Part shown: positions 54,701-62,158 of the stretch, one piece after another
Layout of the letters: every line of letters begins with the position of its first letter
Numbering within the stretch: the stretch's first letter is position 1
NCBI GenBank assembly: GCA_946186915.1
Contig: CAMHOY010000009.1
Coordinates: 1-64,000, forward strand
Reading direction: 5' to 3'
Source of the DNA: an uncultured Bacteroidales bacterium
GTDB taxonomy: Bacteria > Bacteroidota > Bacteroidia > Bacteroidales > Paludibacteraceae
Length of the DNA stretch: 64,000 nucleotides
The notes under the pieces: generated by a model
Told to the model about the DNA's origin: nothing
What the model saw: the letters and a program-made list of their open reading frames with translations, nothing else
The model's database searches: none
Position numbers and translations under genes: made by a program

Positions 54701-57700
54701 GTCGTATCCGTTTTCCAGTCGTTTCCGGCAGATACGAGGTCGGATATATCATTCTCGTCTTCTCGGCCGCAATAGGTCAGCGTGTTATCAAGCAGCATGG
54801 AGTAGATGCGATACGCTTTGTATCGCGTCTGCACGGTAACGCCGCTCGTACTGCCATATACGAACTCCAGTTGGTCTTTATTCGGATAGGCACCGTTATT
54901 GAGGAGGTTGTATTCGCGTTGCAGGTACGTCCAGGAGAATACAGTCGCTTCTTCGTCGTTTTCGGTCAGGGTCAGCGAAGGAACATCGGCCGTCACCGAG
55001 AACTTCAGCCATTTGTTGTCTCCGTATTTGAGTTTGACCTGTTCCTCGAAGTTGGCATTCTCGTTGACATAGGTATTGACATACACGTAGGTCAGTTCAG
55101 AGGCTCCTGTCGTTGCCACGTCGGGTTCAGACGAGCCGTTGATAACGAAGTCCAGATTGACGTCATACTCCGTCCGGAGCGTAAGCCGATGCGCCGCCTG
55201 ATCCGCATAGGTATAGGTCCACGGCGTGATATACTTGACATCGTTGTTCGCCGAGTTCGCCGATCCTTTGACGAGTTGGGTCTTACCATCCGCACTGCTA
55301 TAGAGCACATCACCTTTCTTTTCGTACTGACGGAAGATAAGGGTTTTCTCTGCCAGTCCTACTTCGCCCGCCGTGATGAAATAGCGTTTGCCTCCAGCTA
55401 CGGCAGACCATATGAGTTCGGAATCCGCGAGTGCGGATTGCATCAGCGGCACACGCCCCCTAACCGGATACGTCGTTTCGCCCACCGTTGCGGTAGAGTT
55501 GATAAGGAGTGTATCGTAGTTCACGCCGGAGCTGTTATCGGCTTTAGTGACGAGGGTGATATAGTTATCGCGTGTCTCGGACGCATTGACAGTGAAATAC
55601 GCACCGCCGCTTTGGAAGGAGCATTGCGCTGAGGTCAGGTGGAGCGAAGAAGTAGCATCTACCGAGGAGAGGATCTCCTCTCCGAGCACGTTGCCGTCGG
55701 TATCGAGCAACTGACGGGAGTTGACTTTCGCCATGGTAAAGGTCAGTCGTTTAGAGTCATCCGCCAGCGGGTTGAAGTTATAAACCGGATACTCGGGGGT
55801 GATTTCCAGTTTGGTTTCCACAGCTCCGTGGTGAGCCGTTTTTGTACGGATGATGATGTCCCTGTAGCGTGAGCCATCGGGAAGGACATGCAGTCCGGGC
55901 GCGCCCTCTTTCCAACGGCCGTAGTACTCTTTGATCTTTACCGGTCCAAGTGTCCTGAGGCGGATACGCAGAGTATCGACGATGTCGATGTACTCACCCT
56001 CATAAATGACATCAACCGGGGTATTCAAACCGCTTTGGATGAGGCGTCCGAAGTAATTCTTGTCCAACCGGTCGCCGATCATGTGAGGTTTATCATCATC
56101 ATCGACCGTACCGAGAGATTCTACGCGTGCATCACGGATATACTCAAAGCTCTCCTCCAAACGGTACTTCGGATTAAGACGCAACTGCATATATTCGGTA
56201 ATGTTCTCATTCTGATTCGGGTGGAAATAGACGGTGTCGTTGTCCAGCTTCATCATCGCCAACAGGTGCTTACCGATGAGTTTGGACCACACCTCGCTTT
56301 GTATATTCTCGTCCTGGTGGATACCGAAAGTGATTGTATCGGTCCATGCCGTAGTGGTATCCGGAATCACGACATAATGCTCATCCGCCACGCGGACACG
56401 GGAGATCTGGAAGACGGTTGCGTTCTCCTCCGAAGCGTCGCCGTCAAATTGGTTATCGGCAGCATTATATTTAATCCACGGCGCATCGTGGTTGGAGCGC
56501 TCATAACGCGTAATGGCCCCTACCCCGTTTCTTCCGAGATAGTGAGTGGAAGACAGCTTGGCGTTCTGAACATCCGCTACGGTGTAGTCCGGCCATCCGT
56601 TTCGGCCGCCGGCACCCGTCGATTTGAACAGACCCGCCCACGTATTGTTTCCAATGACCGTATTCGGGTCAGTATAATACAGACCAAGGTATTCTTCATC
56701 ACCCGGAGCGAAGTTCTCATAGAAGAGAAGTGAGTCCACCGCGCCATAACGCATCTCACGGCGAGGATCCAGCACTACTTCGTCGGCCGCACACTCAACG
56801 CAGGGACTGGGATGGGTAAGCACCTTGAAGGTATTGATATAGCGGTTATCCACGTTATCCGCATTCGCCATACCCTGGTACGCATCGGTCCATTCTGCAA
56901 TGCTACGGGCACGGGAGAAACGCGGCGCTGCCGTACCCGGGTGGGTCAGGAAGTAACGCTTGCCGTCCGCTTTCTTGAACGAGAGCGCCACATGGATCGT
57001 ACCGGTATAAGTAGCTTTTGCATACAGCGTGGTCGTTCCAGCAGGCAGGTCGATGACCTCGTCCGGACTATACAAGGTACCCGTACCGTCGGGATTCGTC
57101 GTCCATCCTTCAAACTCAAATCCTCCGACGAGACGCGCGTCCCGGATGGTAACGGACGTCTCGTTGTGCATCGGGTACTGGTCCGCGAGGGTATCGCCCA
57201 CACACCCGTTATTGTCATAATGAATATGTCGATCGGGGTTTGCCGGCACGAACTCGATTGCGCCATTGGGTGCGGAGTTATTGACGTATATACGCGCCCA
57301 GCCGTCCATGCCGACAATATCACCTCCACCGACAACCGGCACATCCGTACCACGTACCATCACACTCCAGCCGGGGATATCCGCACCCGGGTCGGTAGCG
57401 CTATATTCAGAGCCGGTGAACATCGTCGCTTTGATGGTCAAAGCGGCGTACTCCGCCGTGATATGCCACATCTCCTCGCACGTCCAAACCGTACCATCCG
57501 CATTCGGACGCAACTGGATATTACGGCCGGTATTGGTTTGCAGGAAATATCCTCCCGGCGTAAACGCCACATCGAGGTTCTGCTTGCTCGTTTGCGTCGT
57601 ATCTACGATCATTCGTCCGTATGCACCTCTCGGCGCCTTAAGCCCCAAGTGCCAAATCTTCAAGGTGTCGATTTGCTTGAACTGGGAGTTAAACGCATCC

Positions 57701-58845
57701 CCTTGGTCCGTATGGCAATACTTATTCTGATAACCCACATAGTAGTATGTACTATCGGACTCCGGCACACTCATCCAGTCGGAAACATAGTACTTGGTAT
57801 CGCCTTGACGCTCCATGCAGACCAGACGATCGATGGTATAGGTCTTCTTCTTAGTGGTGTACGTAGCGGGCGTTACAGAAAAGTTTTTATTGTATTGCTT
57901 ACAATCCTGCTCGTCATAGGCGAAATAATACGAATCCGCGCAAGTAGAAGTCAACGGATCATTCAGCACATACAAACGGAAAATCGTACGCGGGGTTGCA
58001 TGGTGTTTATCTTTATTACCAAAAGCATACAATGCCTGACCCGGTAGAGCCGATGCTTCTTTGTTACTATATTGTATTGTGCTTAACGTTTTATTAAAAC
58101 CGACCACCGAAGCATTGGTGTAAGAAACAGGGCCGTTTCCACGCGGTATATCCAGCCAATAGACTTCGCGATAAGGAAGGCCTAAGAAACCATACCCCTT
58201 CTCGCCATTCAATCGACCTTGGGCATCTTGCGTTCTTCCCTCTAAGGTTGTTAATGTTTTGTTCGGGTCAAACGTGGTAACGGTAGAGCGGTTGGTCGGC
58301 ACAACAAAGATCGCGTTACAGATATTGGCATTGTTTGCCTCTCTGGTCAAATCGCCTTGATATCTAAAGGAATTACCGGAAGACGTGAGCAGCGTATAGG
58401 AATCGCCTCCCGGGTTGGTACTCCACATCGTATAGGCGATACCGTCCAACGTATAATTTTTACCACTATAAAGAAACGTTACAGGGTCATCAATAGTCCA
58501 GATAGAAGGAGATGAGGGTTCCGTTGCCGTAGCATCTTGCGGAATCAACTTAAGGAAGTTTCCTTTGCCTCCATCCCAGTCCGTGTAACCAAAATAACTT
58601 CCCGTCGTATAGCCCGGGTAATGGCACACGAAAAATTCTTCACCGGGATCTTCTACACCGTTACCATTTACATCAACCCACGTGGACAGCAATATACGGT
58701 CACCCTGTTTGAGATTGACTACCAGACCACCATCCGTCGGCGTAAAATCGTACACCGCGCCATACATTCCCAGCGCAACTAATACGACCGAAATCAACAA
58801 CAGAATTCGTACCTTCAATTCCTTTTTAAAACAAACTATATTCAT
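48766..58845 (-). CDS. Giant secreted protein of 3359 residues with short C-terminal tail
   Basis: I start at the ATG at 58845 (MNIVCFKKELKVRILLLISV), which follows the promoter; the frame open to 58992 lies upstream of it. A signal peptide or N-terminal anchor (ILLLISVVLVALGMYGAVYD) is followed by a very long extracellular body. Visible units include an InlB-like repeat (FEFEGWTTNPDGTGTLYSPD...TLYAKAT), repeated blocks with P-D-VMYGGKYVNIVDTLDVQI / P-DVIYEGEYIDIVDTLRIR (about 1000 and 1500, so an internal duplication) and a jelly-roll-like segment (YFSAYVGNPGNETGKSCPNF... FRVRVYNM). It ends in the tail GEKAMKIIKNGHVLILRNGH followed by VYTMYGQEIR. No catalytic motif was recognised. It is probably a surface adhesin or matrix protein. 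Confidence 0.85.
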   Translation of the reverse strand: MNIVCFKKELKVRILLLISVVLVALGMYGAVYDFTPTDGGLVVNLKQGDRILLSTWVDVNGNGVEDPGEEFFVCHYPGYTTGSYFGYTDWDGGKGNFLKLIPQDATATEPSSPSIWTIDDPVTFLYSGKNYTLDGIAYTMWSTNPGGDSYTLLTSSGNSFRYQGDLTREANNANICNAIFVVPTNRSTVTTFDPNKTLTTLEGRTQDAQGRLNGEKGYGFLGLPYREVYWLDIPRGNGPVSYTNASVVGFNKTLSTIQYSNKEASALPGQALYAFGNKDKHHATPRTIFRLYVLNDPLTSTCADSYYFAYDEQDCKQYNKNFSVTPATYTTKKKTYTIDRLVCMERQGDTKYYVSDWMSVPESDSTYYYVGYQNKYCHTDQGDAFNSQFKQIDTLKIWHLGLKAPRGAYGRMIVDTTQTSKQNLDVAFTPGGYFLQTNTGRNIQLRPNADGTVWTCEEMWHITAEYAALTIKATMFTGSEYSATDPGADIPGWSVMVRGTDVPVVGGGDIVGMDGWARIYVNNSAPNGAIEFVPANPDRHIHYDNNGCVGDTLADQYPMHNETSVTIRDARLVGGFEFEGWTTNPDGTGTLYSPDEVIDLPAGTTTLYAKATYTGTIHVALSFKKADGKRYFLTHPGTAAPRFSRARSIAEWTDAYQGMANADNVDNRYINTFKVLTHPSPCVECAADEVVLDPRREMRYGAVDSLLFYENFAPGDEEYLGLYYTDPNTVIGNNTWAGLFKSTGAGGRNGWPDYTVADVQNAKLSSTHYLGRNGVGAITRYERSNHDAPWIKYNAADNQFDGDASEENATVFQISRVRVADEHYVVIPDTTTAWTDTITFGIHQDENIQSEVWSKLIGKHLLAMMKLDNDTVYFHPNQNENITEYMQLRLNPKYRLEESFEYIRDARVESLGTVDDDDKPHMIGDRLDKNYFGRLIQSGLNTPVDVIYEGEYIDIVDTLRIRLRTLGPVKIKEYYGRWKEGAPGLHVLPDGSRYRDIIIRTKTAHHGAVETKLEITPEYPVYNFNPLADDSKRLTFTMAKVNSRQLLDTDGNVLGEEILSSVDATSSLHLTSAQCSFQSGGAYFTVNASETRDNYITLVTKADNSSGVNYDTLLINSTATVGETTYPVRGRVPLMQSALADSELIWSAVAGGKRYFITAGEVGLAEKTLIFRQYEKKGDVLYSSADGKTQLVKGSANSANNDVKYITPWTYTYADQAAHRLTLRTEYDVNLDFVINGSSEPDVATTGASELTYVYVNTYVNENANFEEQVKLKYGDNKWLKFSVTADVPSLTLTENDEEATVFSWTYLQREYNLLNNGAYPNKDQLEFVYGSTSGVTVQTRYKAYRIYSMLLDNTLTYCGREDENDISDLVSAGNDWKTDTTITIIHDSRFTAGASGLSRTTNANLTTTVTPAPGIPMDVMYGGKYVNIVDTLDVQISLQSGAPAYRFKEAWSSFTSVDDAHLKIPLIRRTFHEAAYDSLICSVEGDEHYYVFPPEVSTDVNDEHTFILHTDHRFGTNTLNTENQVVAYTGDGEDLTSLMKLTNPARAEIRLLDEYGNTPDWCEISSMTDNTITVRCLGNGIRAPRSANLILAYTMYLDGVGKWKYVNFRLQVMQASRFQYAGNQNLMHSRGASGDTLKDGVQQVHENKNILYYYNPSNEAQSTDQRVELPVRERNFYGWWRWYSLQPGKEDTDIPNERWETAPTNTGSKGNFPFRVIGDSVWKDPDDHSKGKKLVTQGRYTVFHVPSADYNARKDPPSKAPMLYPPQNKAIETYAVDLSVYYDNLPLSMKNVNQVDTAKLDTMTNIIEPTLSLREIYELRPWTERADTMEHYKYALGAPYAGQKYLEDHVVRAPIGNRLLLTTEQRYSYDNLKKGQHSESLLGYYMRDDNWDSFDATAKDTMIWCGGWDAECEWFTYNPSTDAYTPCTHSISEANDFLVVPLKGNVTSPSGVDTVIYCLRARSVKSTNVGTEDEANDPGDYWFNICRYKILYHRETMFGPKLENAGKAILPNDEIEQNYEVLERLNFDYNKPGTDYTVYPHPLPWADASYGFAYPKTAVLPDNRPHNKNGLANLANMGEYNLINRIPSFGNYWHKMEQHGGAANGYMIFCDGMSSAGQVAALSLESHLCEGQKLYFSAYVGNPGNETGKSCPNFLFSVQGSLDGSAWEDITSYLTGDLAQSNKWYQIYFPIEQDKEYVHFRVRVYNMASNDDGNDFIIDDMCIFATKPPLMVYQANTTCKNENESDSLTHIVLRVDYQGFTDEIYASGSEYYTAQEITKSNDTTFLKLVDGYDNEVIKPTTPPSVKDTVYGRIDLPSRHYTPELPNDSVFPNLQGLVDKFETTLAQHETDPSVIVFRKGYVFEHLDDSIRPVFYVIHSAKMAADNTYMIHMAGRYEELLSSKCALTRSLRVRNRMILTLNGEEQPEKEVSAMCSNTTYDVSLHVKGTILLNNTAPIEVTGSCYNDWLLHGDTAEASSKARYGYKYSDIEKVIKDILRANPDQGTGGTNNPNCMAHSLAEVNRNTMKNVQLGNGVTLSEDVHPYDVLAHLVNAGFLTLYQENLTIVTPVSESVQYTIFPIPGTGSEVMQDLNIDVCPTPVHISMASTLGNGVPLVIGGLNRSEEESQYPITVLADALHANSDIAISIDSLMMFEGTDNPRVALKQVIFLSTNDPEFREGVHTIALEPDRSWNTDGDNTGYYRNGGDTLHLVPAAATNYSMRDGYSYTFGIEMMTSLGLDGWGGIGDCPVGTIPFIVSVVPNYLRWDPQSSDNKWNNPANWIGITEHNVPIHADARFAPLPTSYVIVPPMTDGKPYPVLPATIPSEDSVQQVGFKYNTCHSIRFLPGAALSQQQRLIYDSVIADLTMPHETWALRTSPVEGLLSGDIFMANADLTHETPAWEVGTFDASGRSATYGNASFWLSVYSREVVQKGNGDNVEDSVYTAKADWSKVTNAMTLPLPAAQGWAIYSRTKSGNRAEVRLPKHDEIYYYYNVSGDKLWDFYESGLPAQRAAVASASEKVGRLAFEPGILATSKDYILTNAVASTSFVFGNPTMGYIDIWGFIADNELSGEFGYINAAGAYTTISRDAALATTNELTNLQRYLPPMHAIVISVPSEATEKTVTLNTSRIVTLPVVPPPSPAPKRYKTQLNNRQSQMATGQSPLAKGIMTVTAINPVSPRCVSRLLIGQGYHAEVLDGEDAMLTTLNINSFSMTNTPTTPFNIYASEGEYGLSIDLRDEVLNIPVSFYMSPLPYDPVTNLWFTGVNAIDGELVLYDALTDSERTISDGICLTIETPETSHENRYYIRRRGFNPSGTGDDIATDLDPIQNSGEKAMKIIKNGHVLILRNGHVYTMYGQEIR
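49352..49407. repeat. 7-bp period array (about 8 degenerate units) inside the giant protein gene
   Basis: Consecutive heptamers TTGGCCA, ATGGCGA, CTGGCCG, GTAGCCA, TTTGCGA, TTGGCGA, TTATTGA and GTTGGGT share a T-G-C pattern and encode LNNRQSQMATGQSPLAKG near residue 3150. Confidence 0.7.
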
Positions 58846-58875
58846 AGCGTAATTGTAATATACAAAAAATCGGCG

Positions 58876-58906
58876 CAAAGGTACAAAAAATCCCGCACGT
58901 GCGCAA
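58876..58906 (-). promoter_or_regulatory. Promoter of the giant protein operon
   Basis: TTG, 20 bp and TACCTTTG on the minus strand. The spacer begins with CGCACGTGCG, a perfect 10-bp palindrome that also occurs near the promoter at 30134, and could be a regulator site. Confidence 0.8.
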
Positions 58907-58964
58907 GACATGCGGGCAATTATTGACGTATTATTAAGAAAAAACGCTAATTTTTTACGGAAAG

Positions 58965-60149
58965 TTAATTTTCCGCGGCTTTCGTCTGCCATTCTCGCGG
59001 AGTCATGTCCGTCTCTTTGGCAAAAGTTCTCGAGAATACTACCGGCGAAGAGAATCCGGAGAGGGTGGATACGTCGGATAACTTCATTTCCGGATGATTT
59101 TTCATCAGTTGTTTTGCCTCTTCGATGCGATAATTCGTCACAAACTGATAGAATGTACAGTCGTATTCCACATTGATGAATTGAGAGATGTAGGTCCTAT
59201 TCATCGGCAGCACTTGGCGCAGGTCGGTCAATCGGAAATCCGGGTTGAGATACGGTTTCTCCGTCTCCATCCATTGCTCCAGCGCACGGCGGTAATCGGC
59301 ATTGACATCCGTTTTTCCCTCCTCCGGCGTCTCGTCCTCTTTCGTCTCTTTTTCTGCATCCTCTATCCATGGCCGAGAGCGGAAAATAGCCTGGTCATTG
59401 GTATAGACGAATACAAAGAAGAGCAGCCATTGCTGGGTGAAAAGACGCGTAGGCTCCTCCGAGAAGCAGAGATAGGTATACGATATGCCTAAGATGAGAA
59501 TCATCACCAGGTATCGGATCACCCATTGTTCGTCGGTCTGCTCCATCGAACTGAAGTTATCCTCGCAGTACTTACGATAGGCTCTCACATGCCGGAATAG
59601 CAGTATAACCCATACTACGGGAACAAGCGCCAATAGCCATCGCAGATCCCATGGTGTAAACCAATCTGCCACCCCGATAATAATCACCGGTAAGAGCCGG
59701 GTTAACGCATTTTTCCATGTCAGCCATCCGGGACGCAGCAGCTCTGATGGATAAGCTAATAATAGCCATGCGATGATGTCTCCGCCTAGCAGTTCCCAGC
59801 CCTCAAAACTGAATACGCCCTCTGCCGGCTCAAGCTCGGCATTGACCATCCATCGATAGCATACGCCTACGATCATCACTACCGATAGCGTGGCCATGAT
59901 CCAGGCATATATCTTCCGCACTCGGATACCCTCGTTATGCCGCATCATCGCCCATGTATTAATCAGCGTCACCGTGATGATGGCGGTATTCTGCACCGGC
60001 GAAATAAGCAAATTGAAGAGATCCGCCGGGATAAGCGGCGAGAGCGCATAACTCGCTATCACTGCCGCCAGCAGTCCCAGCCCGAATGCGAACTCCGAGC
60101 GATACTCGTAGTAGAATACGCGAAGATTCCTATACCTTTTTTCGTCCAT
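58965..60149 (-). CDS. Membrane-embedded AraC-family transcriptional regulator
   Basis: The 394-residue product has about seven hydrophobic helices in its first 250 residues (for example FGLGLLAAVIASYALSPLIP, IYAWIMATLSVVMIVGVCYR, WLLALVPVVWVILLF, LVMILILGISYTYLCF), an acidic linker (EDAEKETKEDETPEEGKTDV) and a C-terminal AraC-type double HTH (LTDLRQVLPMNRTYISQFIN, then EAKQLMKNHPEMKLSDVSTL and GFSSPVVFSRTFAKETDMTP). It senses something at or in the membrane and binds DNA at the same time. It sits directly upstream of and in the same direction as the giant protein gene, 59 bp before that gene's -33 box, and is a candidate controller of it. Confidence 0.88.
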   Translation of the reverse strand: MDEKRYRNLRVFYYEYRSEFAFGLGLLAAVIASYALSPLIPADLFNLLISPVQNTAIITVTLINTWAMMRHNEGIRVRKIYAWIMATLSVVMIVGVCYRWMVNAELEPAEGVFSFEGWELLGGDIIAWLLLAYPSELLRPGWLTWKNALTRLLPVIIIGVADWFTPWDLRWLLALVPVVWVILLFRHVRAYRKYCEDNFSSMEQTDEQWVIRYLVMILILGISYTYLCFSEEPTRLFTQQWLLFFVFVYTNDQAIFRSRPWIEDAEKETKEDETPEEGKTDVNADYRRALEQWMETEKPYLNPDFRLTDLRQVLPMNRTYISQFINVEYDCTFYQFVTNYRIEEAKQLMKNHPEMKLSDVSTLSGFSSPVVFSRTFAKETDMTPREWQTKAAEN

Positions 60150-60176
60150 TTAGGGTTCCTCCACCAAAAACGGCTA

Positions 60177-60207
60177 CAAAGATACAGCTTTTTTATGAAC
60201 TATGCAA
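60177..60207 (-). promoter_or_regulatory. Promoter of the AraC-family regulator gene
   Basis: TTG (extended TTGCATAG), 20 bp and TATCTTTG on the minus strand, about 28 bp before the start codon. Confidence 0.75.
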
Positions 60208-60243
60208 ATTTTTTCGAAGAAAAAACACCTATTACCAAAATTC

Positions 60244-61482
60244 TCACTTGGGACTCCAGAAGAAATCCGTCAGCCAGCGCGGCAGTTTGCTCTTTTTTAT
60301 CTCGGTTACTTCGTCCTGGTGCAAGACGGTTTTGCCCAAGGCGCGTTCGAGTCGGTCTCTTCCGGCACCGACCCGTACTCCGAAGTTCAGTTGCACTTTC
60401 CACGACCAGTTAGACAGCGAGAGCATATTTCCCCGGGCAGCAGCAGCGGAACGGAAGCGTATATGGTCGCCGGTAGCCCATGCGCTGAGGTGTATCCACC
60501 GGTTGATCTCCCAACTGACGGCAGCCCGCACGTTTCCCGTGACATGCACCGGAACGGCCGGTTGTAATACGAACATCGGTTCGGCGGTACTCGGCAGTTC
60601 TTCCCGCAAGCTGTCGGGGACGTAATACATGATATGATTCACCGAATAGCAGACGAGCATCATCGCCGCGGAGGCATGCAGAAGGACCTTGCCCTTGTTG
60701 GGCGTGTAGTTGATACCATATCCGAGTCCCACCGCGACCTGTCGCGTGGTCATACCCATCATGCCGGACATGAGCGCGGGCAGCAACGCGATCGGATCCT
60801 GGCCCTCCTCCGGACCGATAAGATGCAACGTATCGTTGAAACGCACCTGATGGGACATATACGAGAGATGAAGCAGGAGCGAACCGGCAGTTTTCTTCTG
60901 GATATACGACTGCTTCACCGCTGCGTTATGCGAATAATGGGTTGCGTTGAGCGCGTACCATATATGCAGATTCGCGTTGGATACCGTGATCAGGTTGGAT
61001 CCTAAATTTCCCAAGACATCGTTGTTATACGCTATACTCGTTAAGAAATCTCCGCTTTTCTGGAGCGAGAAATCGAGTCCTATATACTTACTGCCGAACG
61101 AGAAATTGAGTCGTCGCGAATAGGCATGCAGCACGTCCCAGGAATAGCCGAAACCGATTCCCCGATAGCCGGCATAGAAGCCTACGTCCAGACTAGGCAT
61201 GGACCGGTTGAGCAAGGTCCATTGCTCGTCGGGTTTGGTAGATGAGATTGAGGTATTGATACCGGTCGATGCAGCCGTTGCCGCAAAGCGCCAGCTATGC
61301 TCCGGCAGGTCTATATAGGTTGTATCGATCCCCCGGCGCAGGTAGTTATCCGTCCAGTTGCCCATACGATAGAAAAAGAGCAGACCCTTCGAGGGCGCTT
61401 TCTCCTGTGCCTCTCCCGCGAACGCGTACGAACCAGCGCACGCCAGCGCGAAACATACTATAAGGAGTACCAAACGTCGCAT
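60244..61482 (-). CDS. DUF4421-like outer-membrane beta-barrel protein
   Basis: I use the ATG at 61482 (412 residues; MRRLVLLIVCFALACAGSYA) because the -7 element ends 8 bp before it and the upstream frame cannot be transcribed from this promoter. After the signal peptide, GNWTDNYLRRGIDTTYIDLP is the family's typical start. Alternating hydrophobic strands follow (VGFYAGYRGIGFGYSWDV, LNFSFGSKYIGLDFSLQKSG, VKQSYIQKKTAGSLLLHLSY, VAVGLGYGINYTPNKGKVLL) up to VQLNFGVRVGAGRDRLERAL. It is most likely a beta-barrel in the outer membrane; function is unknown. It lies upstream of the AraC-type gene in the same direction, with its own promoter. Confidence 0.8.
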   Translation of the reverse strand: MRRLVLLIVCFALACAGSYAFAGEAQEKAPSKGLLFFYRMGNWTDNYLRRGIDTTYIDLPEHSWRFAATAASTGINTSISSTKPDEQWTLLNRSMPSLDVGFYAGYRGIGFGYSWDVLHAYSRRLNFSFGSKYIGLDFSLQKSGDFLTSIAYNNDVLGNLGSNLITVSNANLHIWYALNATHYSHNAAVKQSYIQKKTAGSLLLHLSYMSHQVRFNDTLHLIGPEEGQDPIALLPALMSGMMGMTTRQVAVGLGYGINYTPNKGKVLLHASAAMMLVCYSVNHIMYYVPDSLREELPSTAEPMFVLQPAVPVHVTGNVRAAVSWEINRWIHLSAWATGDHIRFRSAAAARGNMLSLSNWSWKVQLNFGVRVGAGRDRLERALGKTVLHQDEVTEIKKSKLPRWLTDFFWSPK

Positions 61483-61490
61483 TGCCGCTG

Positions 61491-61521
61491 CAAAATTACT
61501 GCTTTTTTGCGAGATATGCAA
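61491..61521 (-). promoter_or_regulatory. Promoter of the DUF4421-like gene, leaderless layout
   Basis: TTG (extended TTGCATAT), 20 bp and TAATTTTG on the minus strand. Eight bases separate the element from the ATG, so the leader is zero to about three bases. Confidence 0.78.
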
Positions 61522-61605
61522 ATTTTTGTAAAAAAAAGCGGAGAAATGGAGATGTTCCATAGGCTTCGATGTGGATATACTCAGAGCATTCGCTGATTAT
61601 CTTAA

Positions 61606-61649
61606 TAGTTCGTGTATAATTCGTCAATAATTCGTGTATAGTTCGTGTT
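61606..61649. repeat. 11-bp tandem repeat, 4 units
   Basis: Units are TAGTTCGTGTA, TAATTCGTCAA, TAATTCGTGTA and TAGTTCGTGTT, in the 676-bp gap before the MFS gene. Confidence 0.88.
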
Positions 61650-61749
61650 TGAAAGCATATAGGGAAGGTGAAAGAGGGATATGAGGAAATCAAAAATAAC
61701 AAAAATAAAGCCCCCCGCCCCCCGAAGGGGGAGAGAAAGTTGAAAGTTT

Positions 61750-61781
61750 AGAGGATTAGAGGGTTAGAGGATTAGAGGATT
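61750..61781. repeat. 8-bp tandem repeat, 4 units
   Basis: Units are AGAGGATT, AGAGGGTT, AGAGGATT and AGAGGATT. Confidence 0.88.
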
Positions 61782-61826
61782 AGAGAAACTGCCCGCATGG
61801 ATTTTTGAGAGTGACCGCAGGGAACG

Positions 61827-62073
61827 CATTTTTGTGAGCGAAGCGTATTTTTGTAAGGCGGAGCGAGAACCAATAAACTTTATCTATGTTTATCGCCTGG
61901 CTCTGTCCCGGGCATTTACATCCTTTGGATGTGCGGTGTAGCCACAAGGGCTACCGTCAAGTTTACTTGTAAGGGTAGCTGTTGGGGCTACAACGGGGGA
62001 CGTCGCCAGACGTAATGCTGCCGGAGGGGTTTATTTAGTTTTATGTACTTCCCTCGCCCGCCGCGTTTTTGAT
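61827..62073. repeat. Dispersed intergenic element, copy B (inverted relative to copy A)
   Basis: The 35-bp end (61827-61861) and 16-bp end (62058-62073) are exact reverse complements of those in copy A at 26011-26165. The 196-bp core is different and also hairpin-rich: CATCC-ttt-GGATG, GTAGCC-acaag-GGCTAC and CAAGT-tt-ACTTG. The gap 61483-62158 holds this element, two tandem arrays and the promoter of the MFS gene, and no gene that I can support. Confidence 0.8.
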
Positions 62074-62105
62074 TCAATACAATAAATATTTTTCGCTCTA
62101 AAAAC

Positions 62106-62136
62106 TTGCACATTTCAATAATTTGTAGTAATTTTG
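62106..62136 (+). promoter_or_regulatory. Promoter of the MFS transporter gene
   Basis: TTG (TTGCACAT), 20 bp and TAATTTTG at 62129-62136, about 22 bp before the start codon. Confidence 0.8.
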
Positions 62137-62158
62137 CAGCCGCAAATCATTTTAATAC

